Notes: generated from the letters alone by a model not told the origin. A stretch of DNA of 64,000 bases from Alistipes provencensis (GCF_900083545.1 NZ_LT559262.1:434001-498000); one strand, 5' to 3'; shown: positions 44,957 to 54,165, counted from the first letter of the stretch. Numbers and translations are program-made.

Positions 44957-45895
44957 CTACTCGGCATACTCCTTTCTGTAAATAGCGTAGAACGCCGCAC
45001 GCAGCTCCTCGACGGTGCCGATCATCATATAAACGTCATAAGTATAGGAGAGTCCCTCCGTGATGGCGAAGATGCGGATCGGTGCGAAATAGGAGCATGC
45101 CCCGCTCGTGGGACCTCCGGGACCCGAGCCGAAGCGGTAGGTCGTCGAAAGTTCCGTTCCGGGCGTGTAGACGCCGATGCCCCACCCCGTGTCGTCGACA
45201 TACGCCGCCCAATGCTCCGTGCGGCTGCGCTCCTCGTTGCTGCCGGTCAGGTCCAACCGTCCCGGGACTTCGGATTTGAGTTCGCCGCCCGTCCACGGCT
45301 TGTCGCCGTCGTAAAAGACATAATTCTTCAGGTCCCAGTCCACGAACACGGCAGGCACCTCCTGCGACGTGGCGGGATGGTCCGTAGCCCCCGAACCGCG
45401 GTTGCTGAACGTATAGCGGATGTGAGCGATACGGCCCTCGAGGGTGATCGACTCGATCATCCGGCATTCGGAGATGGGTTTCCCCGAGGCCCAGTGCATC
45501 GGAATGGTCGTGACGCGCAGCGAACTCTGCTCCACCTTTTGTTCGGTGACTTCGGCCTTCTGGCCCTGCCAACTGCCGCCCTGAATCGGATTCCACACCC
45601 AGGGAGTGCCGTTCCACACGCTCCCGTCCGCCTCGCCGTAGTAGGACTGCTGCACGAAGCGGCCCTCGTCGCAGTGATTCAGCAGGTTGCGTTTGGTGTT
45701 GACCTCCGAGAAGTGGAACACCGCGCCGCCGCGGTCCATGTCCACGCCCAACTGAATTTCACCGTTATTGATATAGGTGGCATCCTCCATTCCGGTCTCG
45801 GGCCAAGGCTCGATGGGAGGAGCCGTTTTCTTGTCGTCGGAGCAGGCTGCGGCTCCGAGCAGCAGCAAAAGCAGTAAGGTTCGCATGGGTTTCAT
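44957..45895 (-). CDS. Lipoprotein with galactose-mutarotase-like fold features
   Basis: The 312-residue product has a lipobox AAAC near residue 18 followed by SDDKK. The body has INNGEIQLGVDMDRGGAVFHFSE near 42-64, FVQQSYYGEADGS near 80, WNPIQGGSWQG near 101 and TSQEVPAVFVDWDLKNYV near 178-195. This pattern recalls a sugar-binding, mutarotase-like family in which a conserved SQE motif sits before a strand. No catalytic assignment can be made. It is a monocistronic gene with 221 bases before the divergent DUF4435 gene. Confidence 0.65.
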   Translation of the reverse strand: MKPMRTLLLLLLLGAAACSDDKKTAPPIEPWPETGMEDATYINNGEIQLGVDMDRGGAVFHFSEVNTKRNLLNHCDEGRFVQQSYYGEADGSVWNGTPWVWNPIQGGSWQGQKAEVTEQKVEQSSLRVTTIPMHWASGKPISECRMIESITLEGRIAHIRYTFSNRGSGATDHPATSQEVPAVFVDWDLKNYVFYDGDKPWTGGELKSEVPGRLDLTGSNEERSRTEHWAAYVDDTGWGIGVYTPGTELSTTYRFGSGPGGPTSGACSYFAPIRIFAITEGLSYTYDVYMMIGTVEELRAAFYAIYRKEYAE

Positions 45896-46014
45896 TGTTC
45901 AGGTTTTCGGCGAAGATAATGAAAAAAGTGCGACAAATACTCACTTAATCGTTTAAATTTCAATAATCGCTGAAAATTTGCCGGACCGTGTGATTCGAAT
46001 GTGCCGAAATATGC

Positions 46015-46022
46015 TACCTTTG
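46015..46022 (+). promoter_or_regulatory. -7 element of the DUF4435 gene
   Basis: TACCTTTG fits TAnnTTTG, giving a leader of roughly 90 bases before the ATG at 46117. No clear -33 at the right spacing. Confidence 0.5.
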
Positions 46023-46116
46023 GTGTCGTAACGACACGTTTATCAGTCGGAAAGTTTGCCGTACCGCCTGCGATCCGGTTTTGAACTCTTCCGGTCTTTT
46101 CGTATATTGTAAGAAT

Positions 46117-47214
46117 ATGGCTAAAAAGTTCCGCGAAAAACTGCGCCGGTTCAATCCGTTCTCGCAGCCGGCGACGCTCGACCAGCTTCCCAAACCCCTG
46201 CCCGCCAACCCCGACCAGCGGCTGGTGAAGGTCTACGTCGAAGGCTACGAGGATGTGGCTTTCTGGCGCGGCATCTTCGACCATTTCCAGAATCCCTACC
46301 TGCGGTTCGAGATTTCGGTGCCCGACCGCGGCGACCTGCCCAAAGGCAAGAAGGTGCTGATGGGGATGATCCCCCGCTCGTCCGAGGAGCTGATCCTCTG
46401 CGTCGATTCCGACTTCGACTACCTCTTCGCCAACCGCACGCCGCAGTCCAAAGAGGTCAACAACAGCAAGTTCATGTTCCACACCTACGCCTACGCCACC
46501 GAGAACTACCTCTGCTACGCCCCCTCGCTGCACAACGTCTGCGTGAAAGCCACCAAGAACGATACGCGCATCTTCGACTTCGTAAAGTTCATGCACGAAT
46601 ACTCGTGCACGATCTACCCGCTGTTCGTCTGGTACGCCTACTCGGCACAACTGGCCTCGGAGAACATCTTTCCGCTGATCGACTTCAAACAGTCGGTGCG
46701 CATCGGCTACCTCGACATCGAGAACAACGGCGAGAAGACGCTGGAGTGGCTGCAGCGCAATGTCACCAAGCGCGAGAACCTGCTCCGCCAGCGCAACCCG
46801 CGGATGATCGAGCCGATGAAGGTATTCGAGGAGCAGCTCAAGGAGCGCGGGCTGAGTCCCGAGAGCGCCTACCTGTTCATGCACGGCCACACGCTGATGG
46901 ACAACGTCGTGATGATCGCCCTGAACACCGTGTGCGAGAAGCTGCGGGCGATGTCGATCGCCAAGATCACCGCGTCGAAGAAGCAGGGCGTAGCGCTCAA
47001 GAACGAGATGTCCAACTACACCAACTCGCTGCGCTCGATCCGCGACGTGCTGCTCGACAACGAAAACTACACCAAATGCGCGCTCTACAAACGGCTGGAG
47101 CGCGACATCGAACGCTATATCGCCCGCACGATCTGGAACATGAAGCGCGGCGGCGAGATCAAGGACACCTCGATGATCGGCATCATCCACCGGCTCCGGC
47201 AGGGGCAGGAGTAG
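46117..47214 (+). CDS. Stand-alone DUF4435 (TOPRIM-like) protein
   Basis: The protein is 365 residues from the ATG at 46117 (MAKKFREKLRRF); an upstream TTG would add 12 residues. After a basic N-terminus it has VKVYVEGYEDVAFWRGIFD near 38-56 and EELILCVDSDFDYLF near 90-104, i.e. the TOPRIM glutamate and DxD. HTYAYATENYLCYAPSLH near 122 matches the conserved ENY stretch of DUF4435. In PARIS the DUF4435 protein AriB is a TOPRIM nuclease released by an ATPase. Here there is no ATPase neighbour and the GC-rich composition is like the core genome, so a housekeeping role is possible. It ends in a strong terminator. Confidence 0.8.
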   Translation: MAKKFREKLRRFNPFSQPATLDQLPKPLPANPDQRLVKVYVEGYEDVAFWRGIFDHFQNPYLRFEISVPDRGDLPKGKKVLMGMIPRSSEELILCVDSDFDYLFANRTPQSKEVNNSKFMFHTYAYATENYLCYAPSLHNVCVKATKNDTRIFDFVKFMHEYSCTIYPLFVWYAYSAQLASENIFPLIDFKQSVRIGYLDIENNGEKTLEWLQRNVTKRENLLRQRNPRMIEPMKVFEEQLKERGLSPESAYLFMHGHTLMDNVVMIALNTVCEKLRAMSIAKITASKKQGVALKNEMSNYTNSLRSIRDVLLDNENYTKCALYKRLERDIERYIARTIWNMKRGGEIKDTSMIGIIHRLRQGQE

Positions 47215-47223
47215 GATGAACTA

Positions 47224-47252
47224 AAAAAGGAGTGTTGCTAACACTCCTTTTT
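47224..47252. terminator. Bidirectional terminator between DUF4435 gene and lysC
   Basis: Perfect 13-base arms 47224-47236 and 47240-47252 (AAAAAGGAGTGTT and complement) with a 3-base loop. The lysC stop codon lies inside the hairpin. Confidence 0.9.
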
Positions 47253-48497
47253 CCGTACCACACGCACCGTGGACTGCGTCGCCTGCCGCACGAAGACCTG
47301 CGGCCCGCGGGCATATTTGCGCCACAGCTCGTCGGTATAGCCGCGCACGGTCAGCAGTTCCATGTTCTCGGCCTTCATCACGTCGAAGCCCGCCTCGCGC
47401 AGCGCCTCGATCGCCTCGTCGATGTGCCACGAGTTGTCGACACAGAGACTCAGGTTCACGGCCGAGTTGTGGATCAGATTGGCCTTGATGCGGAAACGCT
47501 CCAGCAGCGAGAAGATCGTGGCGAATTTCTCCTCCAGCACGAACGAAAAGTCGCGCGAACGGATCGTCAGCAGCACCTGATCCTTCTTGAGAATCAGGAT
47601 GGGCACGTCGACCGGAGCCGACATGCCGCGGATGACCGTGCCGGGTTTGCGCTTGTCGCCGAAAGGACGCACATAGAGCGGGATGTTCTTGTTCTGGAGG
47701 GGTTTGATCGTTTTGGGATGGATGATCTGGGCACCGCTGTAAGCCAGCTCGATGGTGTCGAGGTAGTTCAGTTCGGTGATCTGCACGGCATCGGGGAACG
47801 CCTTCGGGTCGGCGTTCATCACGCCGTCCACATCCTTCCACACCGACATCGACTCGGCGTCGAGGATGTTGGCCACCACGGCCGCCGAATAATCCGAGCC
47901 CTCGCGGCCCAGCGTCGTGGTCGTGCCGTCGGGGGCGCCGCCGATGAATCCCTGTCCGATGAAGATATTCTCGCCGCACTCGCCCAGCGCGTTTTTCAGC
48001 AGCGTCGTCGAAGCCTCGATGTCCACCCCGGCATCCTTGTGGCGCTGCTCGGTGAGGAAGCAGCGGCGCATGTCGATCCAGCGGTTGGGAACCCCGGCGT
48101 AATTGAGGTATTCGGAGATGATCGTCGTCGAGACCAGCTCGCCGCAGGCCACGATCGTGTCGTACCACAACTCGGCATCGGCCGGTTTATAGACGGTCTC
48201 CACGGCCACTTTCTCCAGTTCGTCGAACAGCGCGTCGACCGCCGGCAGGCTTTTGGGGCCGTGCCACAGGTCGTCGATGATCTCCGCGTGGTATTTGCGC
48301 AGTTCCCCGACATGCTCCAGCGAGAACTGTTTGTCGCCCCTCTGCAATCCTTCGAACACCTTTTCCAGCGCATTGGTCGTCTTGCCCATCGCCGAGACGA
48401 TGATGAAGAGGTTCTGCTCGTCGTCGATGATTTTGCGCAGGTTTCTCACGCCGTCGGCATTCCGCACCGACGCGCCTCCGAATTTATAGACCTTCAT
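47238..48497 (-). CDS. lysC: Aspartate kinase, monofunctional
   Basis: The 419-residue protein begins MKVYKFGGASVRNADGVRNL (KFGG motif of aspartokinases). It has the kinase site GREGSDYSAAVVANIL near 198 and C-terminal regulatory ACT domains (VLLTIRSRDFSFVLEE near 305, VNLSLCVDNSWH near 347), so feedback control by lysine or threonine is likely. It makes aspartyl phosphate, the substrate of the asd product in this window. Transcription on both strands meets at the shared terminator. Confidence 0.95.
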   Translation of the reverse strand: MKVYKFGGASVRNADGVRNLRKIIDDEQNLFIIVSAMGKTTNALEKVFEGLQRGDKQFSLEHVGELRKYHAEIIDDLWHGPKSLPAVDALFDELEKVAVETVYKPADAELWYDTIVACGELVSTTIISEYLNYAGVPNRWIDMRRCFLTEQRHKDAGVDIEASTTLLKNALGECGENIFIGQGFIGGAPDGTTTTLGREGSDYSAAVVANILDAESMSVWKDVDGVMNADPKAFPDAVQITELNYLDTIELAYSGAQIIHPKTIKPLQNKNIPLYVRPFGDKRKPGTVIRGMSAPVDVPILILKKDQVLLTIRSRDFSFVLEEKFATIFSLLERFRIKANLIHNSAVNLSLCVDNSWHIDEAIEALREAGFDVMKAENMELLTVRGYTDELWRKYARGPQVFVRQATQSTVRVVRKKEC

Positions 48498-48552
48498 GTT
48501 ATCTCATTTTTTAACCTAACGTACCTTCCTTACCGTCCGGAGGCAACCAACC

Positions 48553-48628
48553 GCCGGACTCCCGCGGCCGTTGGCCGCGTCTTCAAATCTACCCCACCCC
48601 AAACCCCTCCCTCGGGAGGGGCTTGTCG
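48553..48628 (-). repeat. Bipartite two-hairpin intergenic repeat, copy A
   Basis: Hairpin 1 is CCCCTCCC/GGGAGGGG (48604-48621). A linker reading TTTGGGGTGGGGTAGATTTG on the minus strand follows. Hairpin 2 is CGCGGCC/GGCCGCG (48563-48579). The same three-part order is found at copies B and C. Confidence 0.75.
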
Positions 48629-48678
48629 CGACGCAACCGGAATTTCAGCCGGAATACGGGCGGATAGTGTCTGAAATC

Positions 48679-50814
48679 CTATTTTTTCACCGCCTTATAC
48701 GCCACCCCGATATTCTGGAACAGGAATGCGTACTGATCCGTCGCTTCGTCGATGCGCTTCGAGGTGGGTTTGCCGGCGCCGTGGCCCGCTTTCGACTCGA
48801 TGCGGATCAGGATCGGGGCGTCACCCGCCTGAGCGTGCTGCATCGCAGCCGCGAACTTGAACGAGTGGGCCGGAACGACACGGTCGTCGTGGTCGGCGGT
48901 GGCCACCAGCGTCGCGGGGTATTTCACGCCCTCCTTGATATTATGCAGCGGGGAATACTTGTAAATATAGGAGAACTGCTCCTCGTTGTCCGACGAGCCG
49001 TACTCCACGGCCCAGCCCCAGCCGATGGTGAACTTGTGGTAGCGCAGCATGTCCATCACGCCGACGGCCGGGAAACAGACGGCATAGAGGTCCGGGCGCT
49101 GCACCTCGCAGGCGCCGACCAGCAGGCCGCCGTTCGAACCGCCGCGAATGGCCAGTTTGTCCGGCGAGGTGTATTTCTCGGCCACGAGGTATTCGGCCGC
49201 GGCGATGAAGTCGTCGAAGACGTTCTGCTTGTTTTCGAGCATGCCGGCCTTGTGCCACGCCTCGCCGTACTCCGAACCGCCGCGCAGGTTGGCCTCGCAG
49301 TAGATGCCGCCCTGCTCGACGAAGAGGATCGTCGTCGGGGTGAATCCGGGGGTGAGGTTGATCTGGAAACCGCCGTAGGCGTAAAGCATGCAGGGGTTCT
49401 TGCCGTCGCGTTTCAAGCCCTTGCGGTAGGTGATGAACATCGGGACCTTGGTACCGTCCTTCGAGGTGAAGAACACCTGCTCGGTCGTGAACTGCGCGGG
49501 GTCGAATTTCACCTCCGGAGCCTTGTAGAGCGTCGATGTTCCCGAGGCGATGTCGTATTTGTAGACGGTCGCGGGCGAGGTGTAGTTGGTCAGCGTATAG
49601 TAAAGCTCCGCATCCTCCTTCTCGCGGTCGAAGCCGCCGACCGTACCGATGGCGGGCAGTTCGACCACACGCACCAGCTTGCCGTCGTAGTCGTACTGGC
49701 GAATCCGGCTCTGCGCATCCTCGAGATAGGAAGCGAACAGGTAGCCGCCGGCCGAGCCGACACCTTCCAACAGGTTCTTTTCATCCTCGGGAATCACTGT
49801 CGCGATCTGAGCCGGACGGTTCAGGTCGATCTTCATCAGGGCGCAGTTCGACGCATTTTCGTTGGTCACATAGTAGAGCTGGTCGTCCTTGCAGTCGACG
49901 GGCATGTAGTCCGCGTCGAAGCCCGGAAGCAGGGTGCGGAATTTCGGCTCCGAAACTTTCTTATAGAGTATTTCGGTGCCCGACGTACCCTCCGAACCCA
50001 CGATGAAGAGCCACTTGCCGTCCTCGGAAGGCACGGCCGAGAAATAACGCAGCGGGTGCGCCTTGTCCTCGTAGACGAGTTTGTCGGCCGACTGGGGCGT
50101 GCCCAACCTGTGGTAGTAAACTTTCTGGAACTCGTTCTTGGACGAGTAGGCGCTCTTTTTCGGAGCGTCGTAGGCGCTGTAGTAGAATCCCTTGGAATCG
50201 GGAGCCCACCGTGCGCCCGAGAACTTCACCCAGTTGATCCGATCCGCCGCCAGCGACTTATCGGCGGTGTCCATCACACGGATCTCCACCCAGTCGGAAC
50301 CCGACGCGGCAGCCGAATAGGCGAACCAGCGGCCGTCCTTCGAGAACGACATGGCGGCCAGCGCCACCGTCCCGTCGTCGGAGAGCGTATTGGGATCAAG
50401 GAACACCTCGCCCGGGGTGCCCGGCTCCTTCGTGCGCCAGATCACCGCCTGATTCTGCAAACCGTCGTTATAAGTATAGTACCACCAGTCGCCGTGCTTC
50501 GCGGGAGCGCCCTCCTTGGGGTAGTTCCACAACTCGGTCAGCCGCTCGCGGATCGCCCCGCGGAACGGGATTTGCGAGAGATAGTCCTGAGTCACGGCGT
50601 TCTCGGCGGCGACCCATACGGCCGTCGCCTCGGAATTGTCGTCCTCGAGCCAGCGGTAGGGATCGGGAACTTCGGTACCGAAATAGTTGTCCACCACGTC
50701 GCCGCGCTCGGTCTCGGGGTAAGGCAGGTGTTTGATCTGTTTCATGTTGCTGCAACTTGCCGCCACCGCCGCTGCACCGAGCAGGACGGCGACTTTGTAG
50801 GAAAAATACTTCAT
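48679..50814 (-). CDS. Prolyl oligopeptidase family protease (S9A), lipoprotein
   Basis: The 711-residue product has a lipobox AAASC near residue 20, so it may be membrane-anchored in the periplasm. A propeller domain (about 60-440) precedes the hydrolase domain. LPYPETERGDVVDNYFGTEVPDPYRWLED is the usual S9A N-terminal segment. Catalytic residues are Ser in GGSNGGLLVGA near 565, Asp in TADHDDRVVPAHSF near 650 and His in KAGHGAGKP near 685. It cleaves short peptides after proline and complements DPP-IV in peptide use. Confidence 0.93.
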   Translation of the reverse strand: MKYFSYKVAVLLGAAAVAASCSNMKQIKHLPYPETERGDVVDNYFGTEVPDPYRWLEDDNSEATAVWVAAENAVTQDYLSQIPFRGAIRERLTELWNYPKEGAPAKHGDWWYYTYNDGLQNQAVIWRTKEPGTPGEVFLDPNTLSDDGTVALAAMSFSKDGRWFAYSAAASGSDWVEIRVMDTADKSLAADRINWVKFSGARWAPDSKGFYYSAYDAPKKSAYSSKNEFQKVYYHRLGTPQSADKLVYEDKAHPLRYFSAVPSEDGKWLFIVGSEGTSGTEILYKKVSEPKFRTLLPGFDADYMPVDCKDDQLYYVTNENASNCALMKIDLNRPAQIATVIPEDEKNLLEGVGSAGGYLFASYLEDAQSRIRQYDYDGKLVRVVELPAIGTVGGFDREKEDAELYYTLTNYTSPATVYKYDIASGTSTLYKAPEVKFDPAQFTTEQVFFTSKDGTKVPMFITYRKGLKRDGKNPCMLYAYGGFQINLTPGFTPTTILFVEQGGIYCEANLRGGSEYGEAWHKAGMLENKQNVFDDFIAAAEYLVAEKYTSPDKLAIRGGSNGGLLVGACEVQRPDLYAVCFPAVGVMDMLRYHKFTIGWGWAVEYGSSDNEEQFSYIYKYSPLHNIKEGVKYPATLVATADHDDRVVPAHSFKFAAAMQHAQAGDAPILIRIESKAGHGAGKPTSKRIDEATDQYAFLFQNIGVAYKAVKK

Positions 50815-50871
50815 AATTGAACCGTTTGGGTAATGATCGGGACAAAGTTATGAAAAATTCGATATTTTCAG

Positions 50872-50879
50872 TAATTTTG
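50872..50879 (+). promoter_or_regulatory. -7 element of dapD
   Basis: TAATTTTG fits TAnnTTTG, 20 bases before the ATG; no clear TTTG at -33. Confidence 0.55.
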
Positions 50880-50899
50880 CCTATCGAAAACAACAGACT

Positions 50900-51727
50900 A
50901 TGTACAACGAACTCAAAACGATAATCGAGCAGGCATGGGAAGACCGCGCACTGCTTCAGAACCCCGCCACGCAGCAGGCCGTGCGGCAGGTCGTGGAACT
51001 GGTGGACAAGGGACAACTGCGCACGGCGGAACCCGTCGACCCGGCCAAAAGCGAATGGAAAGTCAACGAATGGGTCAAGAAGGCCGTGATCCTCTACTTC
51101 CCGATCCAGCCCATGCGCAAGATGGAGGCCGGCGAACTGGAGTGGTACGACAAGATGGAGCTCAAACACGGCTACGAAGAGCTGGGCGTGCGCGTCGTAC
51201 CCCACGCCGTGGCCCGTTACGGCGCCTACATCGCCCCGGGAGCCATCCTGATGCCCTCCTATGTGAACATCGGCGCCTATGTCGACACCGGCACGATGGT
51301 CGACACATGGGCCACGGTCGGCTCGTGCGCCCAGATCGGACGCCACGTCCACCTCTCGGGCGGCGTGGGCATCGGCGGCGTACTGGAGCCCGTGCAGGCC
51401 GCACCGGTCATCATCGAGGACAACTGCTTCATCGGCTCGCGCTGCATCGTGGTCGAGGGGGCGCACATCTGCCGCGAGGCGGTGCTGGGTTCGAACACCG
51501 TCATCACCGGCTCGACGCACATCATCGACGTCACGGGACCCGAGCCCGTCACCTATAAGGGTTATGTGCCGCCCCGCTCGGTGGTCGTCCCGGGCAGCTA
51601 CCGCAAGCAGTTCCCGGCGGGCGAATACAGCGTCACCTGCGCGCTGATCATCGGCCAGCGCAAGGAGTCCACCGACAAGAAAACGTCGCTCAACAACGCC
51701 CTGCGCGACTTCGGGGTTTCGGTATAG
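50900..51727 (+). CDS. dapD: Tetrahydrodipicolinate N-succinyltransferase
   Basis: The 275-residue protein has an N-terminal helical domain and a left-handed beta-helix of hexapeptide repeats (about 105-220): VRVVPHAVARYGAYIAPGAILMPSYVNIGAYV, then SCAQIGRHVHLSGGVGIGG and DNCFIGSRCIVVEGA. This is the DapD branch of diaminopimelate and lysine synthesis. It starts a plus-strand unit with birA two bases downstream. Confidence 0.95.
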   Translation: MYNELKTIIEQAWEDRALLQNPATQQAVRQVVELVDKGQLRTAEPVDPAKSEWKVNEWVKKAVILYFPIQPMRKMEAGELEWYDKMELKHGYEELGVRVVPHAVARYGAYIAPGAILMPSYVNIGAYVDTGTMVDTWATVGSCAQIGRHVHLSGGVGIGGVLEPVQAAPVIIEDNCFIGSRCIVVEGAHICREAVLGSNTVITGSTHIIDVTGPEPVTYKGYVPPRSVVVPGSYRKQFPAGEYSVTCALIIGQRKESTDKKTSLNNALRDFGVSV

Positions 51728-51729
51728 GC

Positions 51730-52449
51730 ATGATCTACCGCATCGAAGAGACGACCTCCACCAACGACGACGCCCGCGACGCGAAATACCGCCACGGCGA
51801 CATCGTCTGGGCCGAACGGCAGACCGCCGGGCGCGGCCAGCGGGGGCACTCGTGGACGAGCCCCGAGGGGCAGAACCTCACCTTTTCACTGGTACTCGAA
51901 CCCCGGTTCCTGCCCGTCGGGGAGCAGTTCCTGCTGTCGGAAGCCGTGGCGCTGGCGCTCACGGACACCTTCGCGCAGGTAGGCATCGAAACCCGCATCA
52001 AATGGACCAACGACATCTATGCCGGAAACCGGAAACTCGTCGGCATCCTGATCGAACACAGTTACTCGGGACCGACGCTCGCCCGCACGGTCGTCGGGAT
52101 CGGCATCAACGTCAACCAGACGGAGTTCGACCCGGCGCTTCCGAATCCCGTGTCGATGGCCGTCGCCGCGGGCCGTACGTTCGACCGCAGCGAGGTGCTC
52201 GAAACCTTCCGCGAACGGCTCGAAGCCCGCTACACACAGCTCGAGCGGGGCGATGCCGAAGCCTTGCAGCGCGACTACCGCGAACGCATGTACGGGCTGG
52301 ACGAGCGCCGCACTTTCCGCTACCCCGACGGCACACCGTTCGAGGCCGCAATCGAGGGCGTCCGGCCCTCGGGCGAACTGCTTCTGCGCCACAGCGACGG
52401 CTCGCTCCGGGAATACCTGTTCAAAGAGGTGGAATTCGTATTAAAATAA
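51730..52449 (+). CDS. birA: Biotin-protein ligase, monofunctional
   Basis: The 239-residue protein has EETTSTNDDARD near 6, the biotinyl-AMP motif GRGQRGHSWTSPEGQNL near 35-52 and KWTNDIYAGNRKLVGILIE near 90-109. It lacks the N-terminal DNA-binding domain of E. coli BirA, so it does not act as a repressor. It attaches biotin to carboxylase subunits. It starts two bases after dapD, so the two share a transcript. Confidence 0.95.
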   Translation: MIYRIEETTSTNDDARDAKYRHGDIVWAERQTAGRGQRGHSWTSPEGQNLTFSLVLEPRFLPVGEQFLLSEAVALALTDTFAQVGIETRIKWTNDIYAGNRKLVGILIEHSYSGPTLARTVVGIGINVNQTEFDPALPNPVSMAVAAGRTFDRSEVLETFRERLEARYTQLERGDAEALQRDYRERMYGLDERRTFRYPDGTPFEAAIEGVRPSGELLLRHSDGSLREYLFKEVEFVLK

Positions 52450-52461
52450 GCCTGAAAAATC

Positions 52462-52491
52462 TTGCTGTTACAGAAATAACAGTTATATTTG
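52462..52491 (+). promoter_or_regulatory. Promoter of gcvH with a dyad in its spacer
   Basis: TTG (52462-52464), 19 bases and TATATTTG (52484-52491) match the consensus exactly. CTGTTA (52465-52470) and TAACAG (52477-52482) form a 6-base dyad in the spacer, placed like an operator. Confidence 0.7.
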
Positions 52492-52533
52492 CATCGTAAA
52501 ACAGCCAATTTCAAATCAAATATTAAGGATAAC

Positions 52534-52911
52534 ATGAACGTACCTGCAAATCTGAAATACTCCAGCGACCACGAGTGGTGCCGCATCGAGGGCGACACGG
52601 CCGTTATCGGCATTACCGATTTCGCACAGAGCCAACTGGGAGACATCGTATTCGTCGATGTTCCGACCGTCGGCGAGACGCTCGCCGCAGGCGAGGTATT
52701 CGGCACGATCGAGGCCGTGAAGACCGTGAGCGACGCTTTCCTTCCGGTGGGCGGTGAGATCGTGGAGTTCAACGACGCCGTAGACGCCGACCCCGCCATC
52801 GTCAACAAGGACGCTTACGGCGAAGGCTGGCTCGTCAAGGTCAAGATGTCCGATCCGGCCGAATACGACGCCTTGCTCAGCGCCGCCGATTACGAAAAGC
52901 TGATCGGCTAA
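52534..52911 (+). CDS. gcvH: Glycine cleavage system H protein
   Basis: The protein is 125 residues from the ATG at 52534 (MNVPANLKYSSDHEW). The lipoylated Lys is in FGTIEAVKTVSD near 62, and the fold-defining GITDFAQSQLGDIVFVDVP is near 27-45. It shuttles the methylamine group between the P, T and L proteins. The other gcv genes are not in the window, so gcvH is separated from them. It has its own promoter and hairpin terminator. Confidence 0.95.
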   Translation: MNVPANLKYSSDHEWCRIEGDTAVIGITDFAQSQLGDIVFVDVPTVGETLAAGEVFGTIEAVKTVSDAFLPVGGEIVEFNDAVDADPAIVNKDAYGEGWLVKVKMSDPAEYDALLSAADYEKLIG

Positions 52912-52932
52912 CCCGCTTAAGAAGCGGGCTTT
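52912..52932 (+). terminator. Terminator of gcvH
   Basis: CCCGCTT (52912-52918) and AAGCGGG (52922-52928), 3-base loop, followed by CTTTA. The T-run is short. Confidence 0.55.
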
Positions 52933-52991
52933 AGGAAGATAAAGTCCCCGCTATTCGAATGACATTGTGCCCGAATTTTCGGTCGCATGCG

Positions 52992-53075
52992 ATAAGCCCC
53001 TCCCGAGGGAGGGGTTTAGGGTGGGGTCAGACTTGTAAACGACGCCAAAGGCGGCGACAAGGAGTTCGGACAGCG
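52992..53075 (+). repeat. Bipartite two-hairpin intergenic repeat, copy B
   Basis: Hairpin 1 CCCCTCCC/GGGAGGGG (52997-53014), then the linker TTTAGGGTGGGGTCAGACTT, then a weaker hairpin 2 (GACGCC AAA GGCGGC region, 53041-53056). It is in the opposite orientation to copies A and C. Confidence 0.7.
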
Positions 53076-53121
53076 GGATTAAGGAACAAAAACGTACAAC
53101 ATACCTATAAAAACAAACGTT

Positions 53122-54063
53122 ATGTCTAAAGTTACTGTCGTAGGTGCAGGCGCCGTGGGCGCAACCTGTGCAAACGTAATGGCTTGCCGCGAAGTGGCGA
53201 GCGAAGTGGTCCTCATCGACATCAAGGAGGGTCTCTCGGAGGGCAAGATGCTGGACATGTACCAGTGCTCGACGCTGATGGATTTCGACACGAAGCTCGT
53301 CGGTGCGACCAACGACTATAAGATGACCGCCAACTCGGACGTCGTAGTCATCACCTCGGGCATTCCCCGCAAGCCGGGCATGACCCGCGAGGAGCTGATC
53401 GGCACCAACGCCGGCATCATGAAGGGTGTGATCGAAAACGTCACCAAGTACTCGCCCCGCGCCATCATCATCGTGGTAGCCAACCCGATGGACACGCTGA
53501 CCTATCTGGCCCTGAAGGCTTCGGGACTCCCGAAGAACCGCATCATCGGCATGGGCGGCGCACTGGACTCGTCGCGCTTCAAGTGTTATCTGGCCAAGGC
53601 TACCGGCGCCAACATCAACAACGTCGACGGCATGGTCATCGGCGGCCACGGCGACACGACGATGATTCCGCTCGTATCGAAGGCTACCGTGAACGGCGTT
53701 CCCGTTTCGCAGTTCGCATCGAAGAAGAAGCTCGAGGAGGCTGTCGCCAACACGATGGTCGGCGGCGCCACGCTGACCAAACTCATCGGCACGTCGGCTT
53801 GGTATGCTCCGGGAGCCGCAGCAGCGATGATGGTCGAGGCTATCCTCAACGACCAGAAGAAGATGGTTCCCTGCTGCTGCTACCTCGACGGCGAGTACGG
53901 CCAGAAGGACATCTGCATCGGCGTTCCCGCGATCATCGGCCGCAAGGGCATCGAGAAGATCGTGAAGATCGACCTCACGAAAGAGGAGGCCGAGAAATTC
54001 GCCGCTTCGGCCGACGCCGTTCGCAAGACGAACAACGTCCTCCACGAGATCAAGGCGCTCTAA
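53122..54063 (+). CDS. mdh: Malate dehydrogenase
   Basis: The 313-residue protein has the NAD motif VTVVGAGAVGATCANVMA near 4-21 with Asp in VVLIDIKEG. The substrate arginines are in SGIPRKPGMTREEL near 79-92, and the catalytic His in MVIGGHGDTTMIP near 172-184. An Arg in the first loop rather than the lactate dehydrogenase Gln indicates malate. It belongs to the reductive branch that makes succinate in Bacteroidota. It ends in a strong terminator. Confidence 0.95.
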   Translation: MSKVTVVGAGAVGATCANVMACREVASEVVLIDIKEGLSEGKMLDMYQCSTLMDFDTKLVGATNDYKMTANSDVVVITSGIPRKPGMTREELIGTNAGIMKGVIENVTKYSPRAIIIVVANPMDTLTYLALKASGLPKNRIIGMGGALDSSRFKCYLAKATGANINNVDGMVIGGHGDTTMIPLVSKATVNGVPVSQFASKKKLEEAVANTMVGGATLTKLIGTSAWYAPGAAAAMMVEAILNDQKKMVPCCCYLDGEYGQKDICIGVPAIIGRKGIEKIVKIDLTKEEAEKFAASADAVRKTNNVLHEIKAL

Positions 54064-54114
54064 TCCGCCGAAGAGAAGACACGGGCCGGCGTTTGCCGCG
54101 GCCCGGAACCCGAT

Positions 54115-54146
54115 AAAAAACCGCTCCCGGATGGGAGCGGTTTTTT
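54115..54146. terminator. Bidirectional terminator
   Basis: Perfect 14-base arms 54115-54128 and 54133-54146 (AAAAAACCGCTCCC and complement), 4-base loop. It separates mdh from the convergent TonB receptor gene. Confidence 0.92.
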
Positions 54147-54165
54147 CGTATCCGAAAGCGAGGTG

